Below, piece by piece: positions 38,301 through 50,055 of a stretch of 64,000 nt of DNA (the first letter of the stretch is position 1; each line of letters starts with the position of its first letter). A program made the position numbers and the translations under genes. Below the pieces are notes generated by a model. It saw nothing but the letters and a program-made list of their open reading frames with translations. It was not told the origin of the DNA and made no database searches. Source of the stretch: Lactifluus volemus (lineage: Eukaryota; Basidiomycota; Agaricomycetes; Russulales; Russulaceae); contig WTXI01000002.1 of NCBI GenBank assembly GCA_022376515.1, forward strand, positions 124,001 to 188,000. The letters run 5' to 3'.

Positions 38301-39633
38301 GGCCCAGGCGACGGTGGAGTTCGAAAAGTGTGACTCATTCGGGTGTGACTGCGGCCGAGGCTGTCACGGGGTGCTCGACTCTGTAGAGTCCGTTCGCGTT
38401 CGCTTTGATGGTTCCAACGACTTTTCCCTTCACGTTTTTAATGGTGCAGCTTTCCTTTTCAAAGGTGACTGAATTTCCCAGCTTGGTGATTCGTGATATT
38501 GATACTATGGTCATAGCCATGTCAGGAGCGTGCAGGACCTCTCTCAAGATGACTGAAGTGGAAGACTCCCCATGAGGGACCTCTATCTTGAGGTCCCCAA
38601 CGCCTATCGCATAAAATACCCGTTTATCGGCCGCGATTATCGCACGTGGCGCGATTTCTCGATATGTAGTGAATTTTTCGCGGAAGGGGGACATGTGGGT
38701 GGACGCCCCGGAGTCGTAAAGCTCGGCGTCGATCGTGGCGGTGCGTGGCGCACTGGCTGCGGCAACTGGGTGGTCGCTGACTTCTTCTATAGCTGCCCAC
38801 GCCTCGATATCGTTTGGTTCGGCCGCTGTCGTCGCGGTGTTCATGCCAGCGCCTCTGCGTTGCAGGAACTGGCCTTCCTGGCCCCCACCTTTTTGCCAAC
38901 ATTCGGCTTTGATGTGGCCTCGTTTTTTGCAATTGTGGCACTCGATATCGCGTCGTTTTCCTCTTCCCTTCCCTTTCTGCGAGGACGCGGCGAACGCTTT
39001 GTCCGCGTCCTGTTTCGTCTTGTCTCCTTGGAGACGGTCATACTCGTCCATCGCGAGTCGAATCACGTTCGCGGGCGCGATGGTCGCCTTCGCGAAGTCA
39101 GCCGAGGCGTTTATAGCGCTGACTATTCCCTGGTATGAAGGGGGAAGTGACCGGAGCAGAATGTAAGCAAATTCCAGATCAGAAATGCTACTTCCCAAGG
39201 ATGCTAATTTTTCCTTCATATTTTGCAGGTTTTCGAAGTGTGTGCGGAGGTTCTCATCGTCCCCGCACTTGATGGTGCCAATGCGCCACCGCAGCTTGAT
39301 CACGACTAGCGGCGATCGCGTTTCGTGGAGCTCCTTCAGGGCCTCCCACACTTCCTTCGCAGTCGTCTTGTTTTTGATGCTGTTGAATGCGGAATCGGGG
39401 ATTGACGACGCGATTACATTTATCAGCGCGGCTTTGTCGTCTTCCCATCGCTCGTCGGGTGTGGTGCCGTTTATGGTGCCACCAACGATGTAGCGTTGCG
39501 TCGGCTTCATATTGGTCAAGTGGTCCTTCCACTTATGGGACTTGATTACAAGCATCATTCGGTTGTGGTAATTTTCCCAGTTTGTGCCATCAGCTGCCAG
39601 CTGGACTATTTTGGTACTCTGACCTTCAACCAT
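35283..39633 (-). pseudogene. Copia Gag-Pol polyprotein with two stops and one frameshift
   Basis: Single long frame from MVEGQSTKIVQLAADGTNW (39633). Gag has a CX2CX4HX4C zinc knuckle (CHNCKKRGHIKAEC, near 38940). The protease motif is YDSGASTHM; the GAG_pre-integrase and integrase regions follow (HSDVWGP ... GGEYTS ... HNGIAESLNR). Reverse transcriptase shows WDIDTFDFNSAYLNGEL, YGLKQARRQWYDTL and VHVDDCIITSSS. RNase H shows GYTDADGASQ and YCDNQAALKIA. Defects: TGA at 38335-38337, TGA at 36763-36765 (where copia proteins usually have a basic residue in WVF-x-LKRKA), an extra G in the run at 35918-35923, and Asn instead of Asp in the integrase motif HSNRGGEY. It cannot move on its own. Confidence 0.93.
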
Positions 39634-39722
39634 TTTACAGGATGTTGGTTTAGATGGAGAGAGGAGGTGTAAGTGTTTTTAAGCTCTGAGGGTTCTCGTA
39701 CTGATTTTAAGATGCAACAGCA

Positions 39723-39734
39723 GGGCCCATAACC
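39723..39734 (-). other. Copia primer-binding site
   Basis: Directly next to the 5' LTR on the coding strand the sequence reads GGTTATGGGCCC. From memory of the tRNA sequence, this is complementary to the anticodon-stem side of initiator tRNA-Met (GGGCCCATAACC). Copia-type elements prime from a cut initiator-tRNA half in this way, unlike elements that pair with the tRNA 3' end. Confidence 0.65.
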
Positions 39735-40219
39735 TAGTGTGCAAAAATCGGGAGGAACGAGCGGTGGCAGCGGCAGCAAACAATAAAACGGGGGAGCGGG
39801 CAGGTGTGCGTGCGGAACGGGAACAATAGGACGAGACTCTTTCGGAGTCTCGTCTGGTTACTATATATTGTTCTGTAGACTAGTGAAATTGCTAATTGAA
39901 GAAGGGGGACTAGTAGTTTAAGGGAATGGTCTCGATCTTGGCCTCGAGAGCGGCCGCTCGTAGTGAACGTGGGCACGGGACTAAGTCCTCGGCGCGGGGA
40001 ATATACTAACTAAATAAAAGGGGTGTCGAGGATAGAAAAGGAATGGTATAGTAAGTGAACGGCTGTGGGCGATCGCCCCCAACAGGGAGCAGTCGTTATC
40101 CACACCGGCAGGTCCTCAGGGTGCCTAGGACGTTGGCTGTCCCATCCTTGGTACCCCCTAACGCTGGGCGCCGTTCTCGGCCGCCAGCCTTTCTCCCGCG
40201 TCCTCGTGATTCCTCGTCA
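39735..40219 (-). repeat. Copia 5' LTR (relative to coding strand)
   Basis: 485 bp, TAGTGTGC...CTCGTCA. Should contain the element's promoter for the minus-strand transcript. It is followed immediately by the TCTTT target duplication and VPS54 sequence. Confidence 0.95.
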
Positions 40220-42295
40220 TCTTTCGCCTCCGGTGTTGGGAGGTCGATATTGGTGTACTCCTCAGAGAGCCTGTGATTGATAGCTGCGAATACCTGAGTC
40301 ATCACGAACTGCATCCACATCACGGTCTCGTCAGCGGCGTGGTGATATAGGGTGACATACTTCCATACTTCTACGACCGCGCTGGCGAGGTAACGTGACA
40401 GAACTTTGGACAGCGTAACTGTCTCCTTTACCAACAGCTCCATATATTCGTTCACGCCGGGCTTCGCAGGCGGAACATCCCACCTAATCGCGTTGAGGCT
40501 CTTGATATGTGCTGTCAGACGGTCACCCATGATCGCAATCAGCTTTGTGTGAATCTCGTTTTGGTGCTCCTGGTAATCCCGCTTCAGCTTGTCAAACTCC
40601 ACGAGAATGACTGCTTGCTTCTGGGAAAGGTGCCGCCGGAATGTCTCACGAACGTAGGGTATAAGTGCGATTACTATAGAGAGTGACTGCGAGGCGAGCG
40701 CGAGGTGCTTCGCTGTGATGTTTTTGAGTCCGGCAGAACGCATCGCACCAACACCAAGAACGACTTGACACGTCCGAGAGTTGAAAGCCTTGAGAAACTC
40801 AATGATACGTGACATCGTGTCTGTCGTGAGCAAGCTGAGATTTACGATCACTTTGAGGTAGTCAGTGAGGAGAAGTAGCATCTCCTGAGTGGCAGGAACC
40901 ATGTAGTAGCTCCGTTCCTCGATGCGAAGGTGTTTCTTAGGCGGTGGGGGCGACGTTCCATTTGCTCGCGGGTTCGTGCGTGGGGAAGATGGTCGAGGTG
41001 ACGACGGTCCGCTATCTGAACCAGGCGCTGGAAGTGAAGATGATGGTGGCTGAAGTGATGATAGCGTCGGGAGAGGCGACGTTGGTGCAGCAACTGCGGC
41101 CTCTATCTTGAGGATATACTCATGCGGATCGTGCACCGCGGCATCCAAGATTAGGTTGGTGGCCTGTTGCAACGAGACTGGGACATCCGCTTGTGACCAC
41201 TGTTCATCTTCGACGAGCTTTGAAGACTGAGTGATACGAGACTGGTGGAACGCCTGGAGGAACGACTTGGCCTATTCAACCAAGTTAGTCTCAGCTCTTT
41301 TTTCGAGACGAAGGGCTCTCGTGTAAATTACCTGGCTGACGATTACGCAGCGAAGACCAACAATCATTCTCCTGCAGATGACCTCACAGCGGACCACAAA
41401 GTTCCAGCATTCATTGAACACATCGACGAATTCGCGTAAATCTAACTTAACGTGTTGATCTGCTCGTGTAGAAATAACTCGTGATGTCAAAATGTTTGCT
41501 GATTCCGCAGAGGAGGAGAGCGTGTCGAATAAAGAATCATGTATTGCCGTGAGCTCGGATGGAACCGCTGGTGGTCTAGGGTTGTAAATCAGCAAGCGTA
41601 TTGTGACACATGCCTTGGTAACAAACCGTAAGCCCTCGATGATTTCGGCTATGCTGCTGTTTAGAACCTGTAGACCTTCAATCGAGTTCAACAGGTCCTT
41701 CAGAACCAAACGGAGGATGTCCAGGAATTCTTGGTGCGTCATTGACCGTAGCGAAAGTATCCAACTGGAGATTACAATGAACGACGGCACAGGAGACGCA
41801 ATCAAAGAACGGACCTTGCTCCTTCTGCGGGTCATCCCTGGGGTCGAATGAGGGTATATGCTGGGATGGGATGTGAAACCAACTCAGTCCACGCCAAGTC
41901 TAATAACAACGGGCACACCTGCCGCACAACCCCTTGTACCTCACCGAGCACAACGCTCCTCCAATCTGCAATGCTCTCTCTCAAACTCTTTGTCCGTACA
42001 AGATTTTGAATCAAAGACCGTAGTCTATCGCGTACGTCCATCGAGTCATTCGATAATGACCTGCTCCTATGTATTCGGTCAACAAGGTCGGTCTTCATCA
42101 CGGCTACCAGATCTGAGGTGAGTGATGCTGTGATCTCTTGGGTGAGCGTATGCAGCTGGCTCGGTAGCGCTGAGAACGCCTTGAGTTTCGACAATGGGAT
42201 CTCCAGCACGGCTGTTGCAGAAACACGCTCCTCTTCCTCTTTCGTACCGTTGGTAAGTTCCTCTTCAGCGACAGAGGGCAACATGGCTGCACCCT

Positions 42296-43418
42296 TTTTT
42301 TTTTTTTTTTTTTACTAAGCGATGTATTAGGTAGAGAAGATAGTAATCTAGGTTACCTAACAGCTCTAGCCTAATGCGCTGAAGCGGGCCACTAGGGTCC
42401 GGACTCGGAGGGAGGATAAAAAATGCGTTTATGCACATCCCGGATATGGGATAGTGTGGGGCTCAGGAGGCGGGGCTACCGCGTTTACTACCCACTAAAA
42501 AACCTCGTCTCGAGTGATCCAATCTGGATGGAGTTCCTGGAATTTCTTTTTAAGGGCATTTTCCCAGGTTATTTTAACCCTTGTCATTGGTGATTTCGCT
42601 CTCAAGGTTTTTGTCACCGCTACCTTGTCATCGGGTTATCGTGTTCTTTGTGTGTATTACTTTTGTCTTATCTCCAATTTATTCTTATTCTTTCTCTAGC
42701 ATTTTGACATCAGGGAGGAAGGGTGATGGCGGCATTTTTCGCTTGTTGTTGGTGCACAAGGGGCCTGTCTTGCGGCAGTGACGGGTGGCAGGGGTGGGTC
42801 TCGGTTGGCATATTAGCCGATTGATGGTGCCTTGTTTTCCAGGGGGTTGGTTTCTCTTCGGGGTTTGTTCCGAGCGGGTGTCTGAAAGGGCTCTTTTTCC
42901 GCTTTGGAGTTGGTCTGTGAGGGGAATGTGGGGGCGTCATCCATGTTGGTGAGGAGTTGGGGCAGTTTGGTTGGGTGTTCGTTACAGCGTTCAGTGCATG
43001 CTGTCAGGGGGGGGGGTTCGTTACAGTTTTGGATAGTGTACCTTACAGTTACAGGGGGGGGTGGTTCTCGGACTTGCAGTGGGGGGGTCTTACAGTAAAA
43101 TCAATATAGGAGGTGATTAAGGTTGGGGTACACGGTTTTATTTGTTTTCTGGGGGTTATTACGGGGGTGGGGGGGTAGCATTGTCTAGGCTAAGGGGTTG
43201 TATAGGACCGGTCAAGTGGTCATAGAGGTTCAGTCTCTCTGGCCCTCTGGGTCTGGAGGGGGTCTGCGGTGGTCTACGCATTTCTGGAGTGGTCATCTCC
43301 TAGGGGGCGGTTGGTGTCTCCGAGAGTGAGTTGTATGCTCTTTCTCAACCTTGCCTTCGCCGGAGCGAAGGGTTGTCTAACCTGTAACCATGGTGGTGGT
43401 TCGGGTTCAAGGTCCCCC
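42296..43418 (-). mobile_element. 1.1-kb poly(A)-tailed retro-insertion in VPS54 copy 1
   Basis: Flanked by 17-bp direct repeats CAACATGGCTGCACCCT (42279-42295 and 43419-43435). A run of about 19 T beside the left repeat shows a minus-strand element ending in poly(A). VPS54 copy 2 has the empty site (near 55770). Inside, a minus-strand frame reads MDDAPTFPSQTNSKAEKEPF and then Pro/Lys/Arg-rich sequence, possibly the start of a LINE ORF1-like protein. The part from 43007 to 43180 holds several runs of 7-10 G. No reverse transcriptase is present; a non-autonomous or internally deleted retroelement is likely. Confidence 0.82.
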
Positions 43419-44744
43419 CAACATGGCTGCACCCTCCGGGGGAGGTGCCAGATACGCCGCCGGTGCGGCCGGACCGTCCCATAAAGCGCGCAACTCGTCA
43501 ACGCCATCGAGCGCGGCGGTCCATTGTCAACAAGCTCACGTACGATGCGAACAGTCTCGACGACGCTGCGGACAGCGCGGACTCCTGCTTGTACCTCCTT
43601 CAAGTGCGCGAGCCGCACCTCACGCTGCACGCCGTACAGCCCGCGACGTGCGCCGTTCTCGCTGACGTCGTTCAACTGAGTGCCTAGCTCTTGTACGTGC
43701 GTGAGGCAAAGCGCAGACTCGGCCTGGAGTTTTTGAAGATTGGACAGTGCGGCAAAGAAGGGTGCTGTGCGACGTGCGATCTCAAGCACAAGATGCTGCT
43801 CGATCGTATCGGCATGGTGTGAGAGCTTTTCGAGAAGGGGGAGAGAGTGGGCCAAGGTAGATGGGTCATGAGGACTCGTCAGGGATATCGGATGAGAGGA
43901 CGAGGGTACTTCGGCGACGGTGTCAAAGGTGTGAGGATCACCCAGGTCAAAGTCGGGTTTAAAGAATACTTCTGTGATTGAAAAGAGAGGTGGAAATTAT
44001 TTGGGAGTGCCTGGAGTGCGATGGACATCGGGTTGATTATCGAATTCCATTATTGAGGCTTCTTCGAGTTGCATTGGACCCACACGACCAAGTTCTACGT
44101 TATGTTCGAAGGCTTCCCATTCCGGACGGAATAAGGGTCAAGGACTTTTCGGCGGACGCGGGGAAGTTCTGCACGCGGTGCAGAGGGCACGGGAGCGTGA
44201 GCCTTTGGCGGTGCTGATTTCTTGTGAAGGTTGTTAACGACGGTGGAAATGGTTGTAAGATGTGAGCCCCCTGGTTCCAACGACGCCATATCACACCCAT
44301 GAGGCCACATACCATGAAAACCGTGTTTCGCACTGCTCCACTGAGATGGAATTGAACCCAGCTGTACGCTGGCGACAGATGATGATGCGCCGTATATACC
44401 TACTTTCGGGGTTGAAGAACAGTAGTCGCCCCGCCCCTCAGTAGTTTCGGAAACGCTGCATGTAGGATCCTAGTCGAATAGAAACGCAGATGAGCGTGGA
44501 GTTGGCAGGTCTGGAAGGGCACTCGCTGGGCTGGCCGGACGGGAAGGGCTCGAGGTGTAGTCGGACATGGCAGTTCGGTGAAGTACGGTGTGTTCGTCTT
44601 CTCCCATGAGTTGGCGTATAAAAAGGCGTACTGGCGAGTTATGAGTAATTCTTGTAGTATAAACCAGCCAGGTCTTCAATACGTCCCTGTCTCTGTCCAC
44701 TTTGGTAGTAATAGAAGAATGAGGGGAGAGAATAGTTATCGGAG

Positions 44745-44779
44745 ACTCGTCGAGAATTCAGAGGACGGGGAGCGGTCAT
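44745..44779 (-). pseudogene. EXPERA start remnant, unit 4 boundary
   Basis: Only MTAPRPLNSRR remains of the EXPERA first exon (start codon at 44777-44779) before the sequence changes to the 5' flank of VPS54 copy 1. The upstream TCACAATCC block and TTACGTCA (44818-44825) persist. The break point differs from that of the short units, consistent with the long unit being the original arrangement. Confidence 0.7.
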
Positions 44780-45054
44780 CGAGACGGATTGTGAGAAAGA
44801 AGGGTTCAACGATAACCTTACGTCAAACGCACAGTACTGTAGCACAGTAGTACAAGTTCAAATGTTCTTCCAAGGCAACTTATGCAGTTATTCAATTTGA
44901 AGTGCTTTTATTTTCGGCTCGTGACCTCCGTGAGCGCTTGAGCACCAAGTTAACATTATAGTAATCGTGCTCATCGAAGTCCCATCCACGAAATTTATCT
45001 GTCGAAGCGGCAATTTTTAACACTCCAAATTTTTCCTGGCGCCTCGAAAATATA

Positions 45055-45219
45055 ATGTCCGCAGATCTACCAGGGTACACTGTAGCGCGCGGGCTGACGA
45101 GACTTGTGTATGTGGGTGCCGTTAAATCTCAGGCTATAGGTGCAGGAGTCCGAGCGGATGTGAGAAAAGGAAAACTTAGACCGAGCTGTGGTGGAGAGAA
45201 ATTTTCCGAGACGAGCTAA
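45055..45219 (+). promoter_or_regulatory. Upstream frame in the leader of NLR copy D
   Basis: 54 codons beginning MSADLPGYTVARGLTRLVYV and ending GGEKFSETS. It lies 126 nt before the copy D start. The equivalent copy E frame has the same length and nearly the same sequence. Confidence 0.35.
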
Positions 45220-45345
45220 ATGAACTTGCATACACCGTCTCTGACTCGGAATCCTCACAATTGCCCTTATCGATGTCGAGCGTCTATCCATCGATAAATA
45301 TTAGCAGGTTCCATGCTGCGTCGGTATCTTCCCCCTGCGAACGTC

Positions 45346-48300
45346 ATGTCTACAACTAACCAAATAACCATCCCCTCCTCGACTTTCCTATCCATATTCG
45401 ATGCCGCCTTGGAGGAATACAAGAACAAGACTGGTCAAGATCTCCGAACGCATCCATTTGCCAGCCAGATCACCTCCTGCGACTCCGCTGATGACATCCT
45501 GGCTATATTTCAAAACCAAGTGGATGCTCTCAATCAAGCTAAGAAGAAATGTCAGACTTTGATGAAATGCCTTAACGCTATCGTACCTATCTTTCTGGTT
45601 TTTTCTGGTGTCGTAAGTGAGGGTGTTGGCCTGGTATGTCTCCGTGCATGACATTTTTCCTTATTATCGATCTCAGTCACTCGTTTTCAGACGTTTTCTC
45701 CTGCGAAAGTGATATTTTCCGGAATCGGCGTCCTTCTCCAGGTAATGTCTTCCTTGATCACTAATCGTGCGTCCTTGTAACAGTGTATCAGGCAGCTAAG
45801 GATTCATCCGGAAGCCATGATGTCCTTAGCGAAATCTTCGAACGTATTCAAGCATTCCTCACCCGTGTCAAGATCTATTCTGGGATCTATCTGACCAAGG
45901 AAATGACTGAGATGCTCGGTAAATTGATGGCAGAGGTGCTGTGCATCCTCACACTTTCAACGAAAGAGATAAAGCAAGGAATACTCAGTGAGTGTATGTG
46001 CTTGATGTCTCATTCTTCGCTTATCTCTCTTCAGAAAAGTTTTTCGCCAAGGTGGCGGGAAGGCGAGAGATTGAGAATGCGCTTCAAAGATTGGACAAAT
46101 TGACACAGGAAGAGACGCGCATGACAGTGACCAGTACCCTGCAGGGTAAGCACTGCTTACTTTCTACATCGCACACCAACCTTTTACACACACACTGCTC
46201 ATAGTATTGGATAAGATAAACTGTTCGTTGTTCTCGAGCGTCCTCATTGTTTATCACATTCACTAAAATTGCATTGTAGGTAATCAGTCGCGATCAGCGC
46301 TACGGAACTGGCTCTCCCCTCCGGATCCATCCGTGAATCACAGTATTGCACGAAGCCGTCACCACGAAGGAACTGCAACGTGGTTCTTTGACAATAGTTC
46401 ATTCAACGAATGGAAATCAAGTCATTCCCTTTTGTGGATAAATGGCAAACGTACCAACATCTTCCCTTCGCGTCCTTATCATTGCTGATTGCCTTCTGGC
46501 TTTATAGCAGGCTCTGGAAAGAGTATTCTCTGGTATGCCATTTTCGAAAGGTTCACATTCAGGACCTCATGTCGTTTACCAGTTCGTCAATCATCGAGAA
46601 CATCAAGGACATGTCGAGCCACAGATTGGATTCGATATGTTATTTCTATTTTGACTACAAAGACACTTCGAAGCGTGATATCCGTGGCTTGCTCTCTTCA
46701 CTCCTGGTCCAGCTCTGTGACCAGTCTCATCATTTCTGGGGCCTCCTGTCTCGAGTATATGACACGCATAACAATGGGAGAGAACAACCAACTGAAGAGA
46801 AGCTAATGAAATGCCTTAAGGACATGCTCAACTTGGATGAACGACTGCCGGTGTACATCATCATAGATGCTTTGGACGAATGTCCAAACACTCCCCCTAC
46901 TTCATCACCACGCGGGAAGGTCATGAATCTCTTAGAGGATCTTGTCGAGTCACACTTCTCAAGGGTGCATATCCTTGTCACAAGTCGCGATGAACATGAT
47001 ATCCGACATGCGTTTCAGTCCTTGCCATCTCTCCATATCACCCTGCACGATCAAGGGGGACAAAAGGATGACATTATCAATTATGTCAAATTCATGACTC
47101 ATTCACACAAAGACATGCAGAAATGGAGATCGAAGGATAGGGACCTAGTTATCCAGAGACTCTCCGAGGGTGCTAACGGGATGTAAGGTTTCCTTGTTCC
47201 TTCTGGTCTGGGATATTCTCTCATGGTATGGTCCAGGTTTCGTTGGGTGGCCCTTCAACTGGATAGGCTGTGTCAGGCATTCTCGTCGAGCATTCGGAAG
47301 ATCTTGGATGACCTTCCGGTGACACTGGACGAGACCTACATTCGAATCTTACAAGACATCCCCGAGGAAAAATGGGAGCACGCCAATCGTATTTTACAAT
47401 GCGTCTTTGTGTCGTCCCGCCCACTACAAGTCGAAGAACTTGCCGAAGTTCTAGCGGTTCAGTTCGAAGCCGAAGATATACCTGACCTGATCACGGACTG
47501 GCGCTTGGATGATCCTGAAGATGCACTGCTGTCGGCTTGTTCAAGTTTAATCGCGATCGTCCAGGTCGTCGATTTCCGAGTAGTCGAATTTTCGCACTTC
47601 TCGGTGAAGGAGTTCTTGATCTCGAATCGGTTGTCCACTTCACCAGGCAGAAATGTGTCACGGTACCACATTGCTCCTGAGCCGGCACACATAATTCTTG
47701 CGCAAGCTTGTCTCGGCACCCTACTCCACCTCGGTGATGGAATCGATGATAACGGACTGGAGTATCCTCTAGCGGAATATGCGGCGTTCTGTTGGGTGGA
47801 TCATGCCCGGTTTGGGAATGTTTCATCCTCTATACGAGTTGGGATGGAACGATTATTCGACTCATCGAAACCACATTTTGCTAACTGGATTCGGATCAAC
47901 AATAGGGATCAAAGCTGGGGACATTTCTTGAAAATGCGCCATGGTCCCTTGAAGCTTCGTCGTAGAGGGACTCCTCTGTACTATGCTGCGGGATATGGTC
48001 TCCACAGCCTGGCAAAGCAACTTATCACCGTAAACCCGCAACTCGTAAACGCAGCAGGTGGTTACCATGGATTTCCACTTGTTGTGGCGTCGTTTGGGGG
48101 ACACCTGGACGTAGTGGGCCTTCTACTGGAGCATGGGGCAAACATAAATGCTTATGACCTTCGCGGTATGACTCCACTGCACACAGCCGCAGATCGCCGG
48201 AACGTGAAGACCATGAAGTTCTTGCTCGACAATGGAGCAAACATAGACTCCAAAAATCGCCAAAATGACACTCCTTTAGGGATGGCATCGCTTGGTGGGA

Positions 48301-48797
48301 CCCTCGAGGTTGTGCAGCTGTTGGTGGAGCGCGGTGCGGATGTGAACGCGCGTGGAAGCTACGGCCGGACTCCATTGCATTATGCATTCCGGACTGACCA
48401 ACTTGATATGCTTTCCGATCCAGTCCAGAACCTAGAAGTTGCCCACTTTCTACTCCAGCACAATGCCGATATCAATGCTCGGGATAATGACGGGAAGACG
48501 GCATTGCACTTCGTCTCATCAGAAGGACACTTCAAGGTCGCGGAGTTCCTTCTTGAAAGCGGAGCAGACGTGAACGCGTACGACGTTGAACAGTGCACTC
48601 CATTGTATTACATGTATAACGCGTTTGGCCTCATGCCTCACGATGGACCCCTAGTCGAGATGGCAAAGCTATTTCTGAAGCACGGCGCTGATGTGCATAC
48701 GCGGAACAAGTCCAACGAGACACCATTACAAGTAATGTTGAAGAAAGGTAATAGCGAGGTTGCAAAGCTGCTGATGGAGTATGGCGCTAAGGAATAG
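45346..48797 (+). CDS. Goodbye-NACHT-ankyrin STAND receptor (NLR), copy D
   Basis: Fungal NOD-like receptor: STAND ATPases of this type are thought to sense non-self or damage through their repeats and signal through the N-terminal domain, as in heterokaryon incompatibility and programmed cell death. Exons: 45346-45633, 45691-45741, 45792-45987, 46035-46145, 46280-46450, 46508-46532, 46583-47182 and 47237-48797; 3003 nt, 1000 residues. Residues about 1-215 form a Goodbye domain (FLSIFDAALEEYKNKTGQDL, FSPAKVIFSGIGVLLQ, LTLSTKEIKQG). NACHT has Walker A GKPGSGKS near 271-278, Walker B VYIIIDALDEC near 370-380 and LVTSRDEHDI. A winged-helix-like region (VEELAEVLAVQFEAEDIP, FSHFSVKEFLISNRL) precedes eight ankyrin repeats from about 724 to the end. 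An in-frame ATG 33 nt upstream is an alternative start. The ligand is unknown. Confidence 0.95.
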
Positions 48798-49351
48798 TAG
48801 GGGTAATCAATTTAGCAGTACTGTAATGTCTAACTGTCTGTTCTGTTTATCTCAGAAATTTCGTTAGAACACGTTTGAAACGCAGAGCACGGACAAGTAC
48901 TAGATACCTTCACATATATCCCATATCGGGTAGCCTAATCAGGTCACTCATATCAATAATTCAACCCAAGTGATTGCATGCAAGTTGTGTTGATCCGAAT
49001 CAATACATGTCATAGACCCTTACGTTCTTTTTCCACAGGTGTAGGCGCGGCCAACTGGGTGACAATGACCCAAAAGTAGCAGCGTACTGCGTCACGTAAC
49101 AGTCAGACTGGTGTTTGTGTTGGGTCAGCAATCACCGTTAGGACTCGGACAGTCCGATCCAAGGCACATAGCAAAGTGCTCCGAAGAGTCGGGACTCCGA
49201 CTTGGGACACTTGATTTTGAGGCGCCGCCATCCGGAAATAACTGGAAATACCACCAGTTTCACGGTACTTTCACCCATCAAAATAAGACGCCAAATTACA
49301 GCAAAGCGCGTGCATCCAGATAGCGATAGTCCGTCTATACGATACAAAGTG
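48798..49351. other. Convergent spacer, unit 4
   Basis: Shared tail sequence between the copy D stop and the VPS54 copy 2 stop. No gene seen. Confidence 0.5.
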
Positions 49352-49848
49352 CTATGTCGTCACTACACTCGCACTCTCGGGAGTAGGGTCCGGTACCGCC
49401 ATCTGGCTCGTCTCTACTAGATCGTCCTTGGCAGGTGTGGGCGGCGCTTGTCCGATGTCATCACCATGGCCTTGGCCTTGCGAGATCTCGTCTACACCTG
49501 CACTTGGATCATGACGCTCGGATACATCACCATTTTGTCTCACGGCCTCATCACGCTCCTGCCGATCCTCCTCTGTCCACCCAGGCGTCGGCGACGGGGT
49601 TGCCTGTATAGGCAACGGCGTTGGCGTCGTCGGCAATTCGCGTTGTTGTTTCTCCACCGGAAGCGGTGTTGGCGAGAGAGGTGAGAGGACCTGCTTGACA
49701 TCGCGGAAACTTCTGGAAAAATGTTTGACAAGGGTAACCCTGGCCATTTTGGGATTATCATTTAATATTATCTAACAAGTTATTGCAATCCCTTGTCATA
49801 CCTTGTAATATATTTTTATAATAATAATATTTTGACCAGGGATTGTTG

Positions 49849-50055
49849 ATAATAACTTGGGATAACAATCCCTGATAATGATAAGATTGTATTGACCTAG
49901 TAATAACTTGGGATAACAATCCCTGATGATGATAAGATTATCATGTCAAGGTATTGTCGATAACAACTTGGGGTGACAATCCCTGATAATGACAAGATTA
50001 CCACATCAAGGTATCGTTATCAGTAACTTGGGATAACAATGCCTTGCATGGTTAA
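49849..50055. repeat. Subterminal direct repeats of the TIR transposon
   Basis: About four diverged copies of a 55-60-bp unit containing AACTTGGGATAACAATCCC, TGATAATGATAAGATT and, in some copies, CAAGGTAT. Similar CAATCCCT and GGGATTG words recur near the right end (52615-52830) in both orientations. Such repeats are usual binding sites for a transposase supplied in trans. Confidence 0.7.

Larger units (their letters stand above)
34860..40219 (-). mobile_element. Ty1/copia LTR retrotransposon, full length
   Basis: 5360-bp element with two 485-bp LTRs (34860-35344 and 39735-40219), each starting TAGTGTGC and ending CTCGTCA, flanked by the 5-bp target duplication TCTTT (34855-34859 and 40220-40224). 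The empty site is visible in VPS54 copies 2 and 3 (CCGCTCTTTCGCC). Genes run on the minus strand in copia order: gag, protease, integrase, reverse transcriptase, RNase H. The primer-binding site adjoins the 39735 LTR edge; a purine-rich GCGGGGGAG tract adjoins the other LTR. The LTRs differ at 14 positions (about 3%), so the insertion is fairly recent. The polyprotein is disabled. Confidence 0.97.
34094..44568 (-). pseudogene. vps54: VPS54 (GARP subunit) copy 1, interrupted by two insertions
   Basis: Vps54 is a subunit of the GARP complex, which tethers endosome-derived vesicles at the trans-Golgi. The frame starts at MSDYTSSPSRPASPASALPD (44568). N-terminal domain pieces lie at 43435-43855 and 41832-42284 (LSKLKAFSALPSQLHTLTQEI). 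The C-terminal domain is at 40220-41835 (SAGLKNITAKHLALASQSLS, RYLASAVVE), and the low-complexity tail ends at 34094. A copia element (34860-40219) sits in the last intron-proximal codons (PEAKE), and a 1.1-kb retro-insertion (42296-43418) splits the N-terminal part. There is also an in-frame TAG about 33 codons after the start and a TAA in the early region (near 44000). The copy is dead. Confidence 0.88.

Noticed and set aside
34860..40219. Classical RIP (repeat-induced point mutation) of the copia element
   Set aside because: RIP favours CpA sites and usually leaves heavy damage. Here the differences are few and sit at CpG, which fits methyl-cytosine deamination better.
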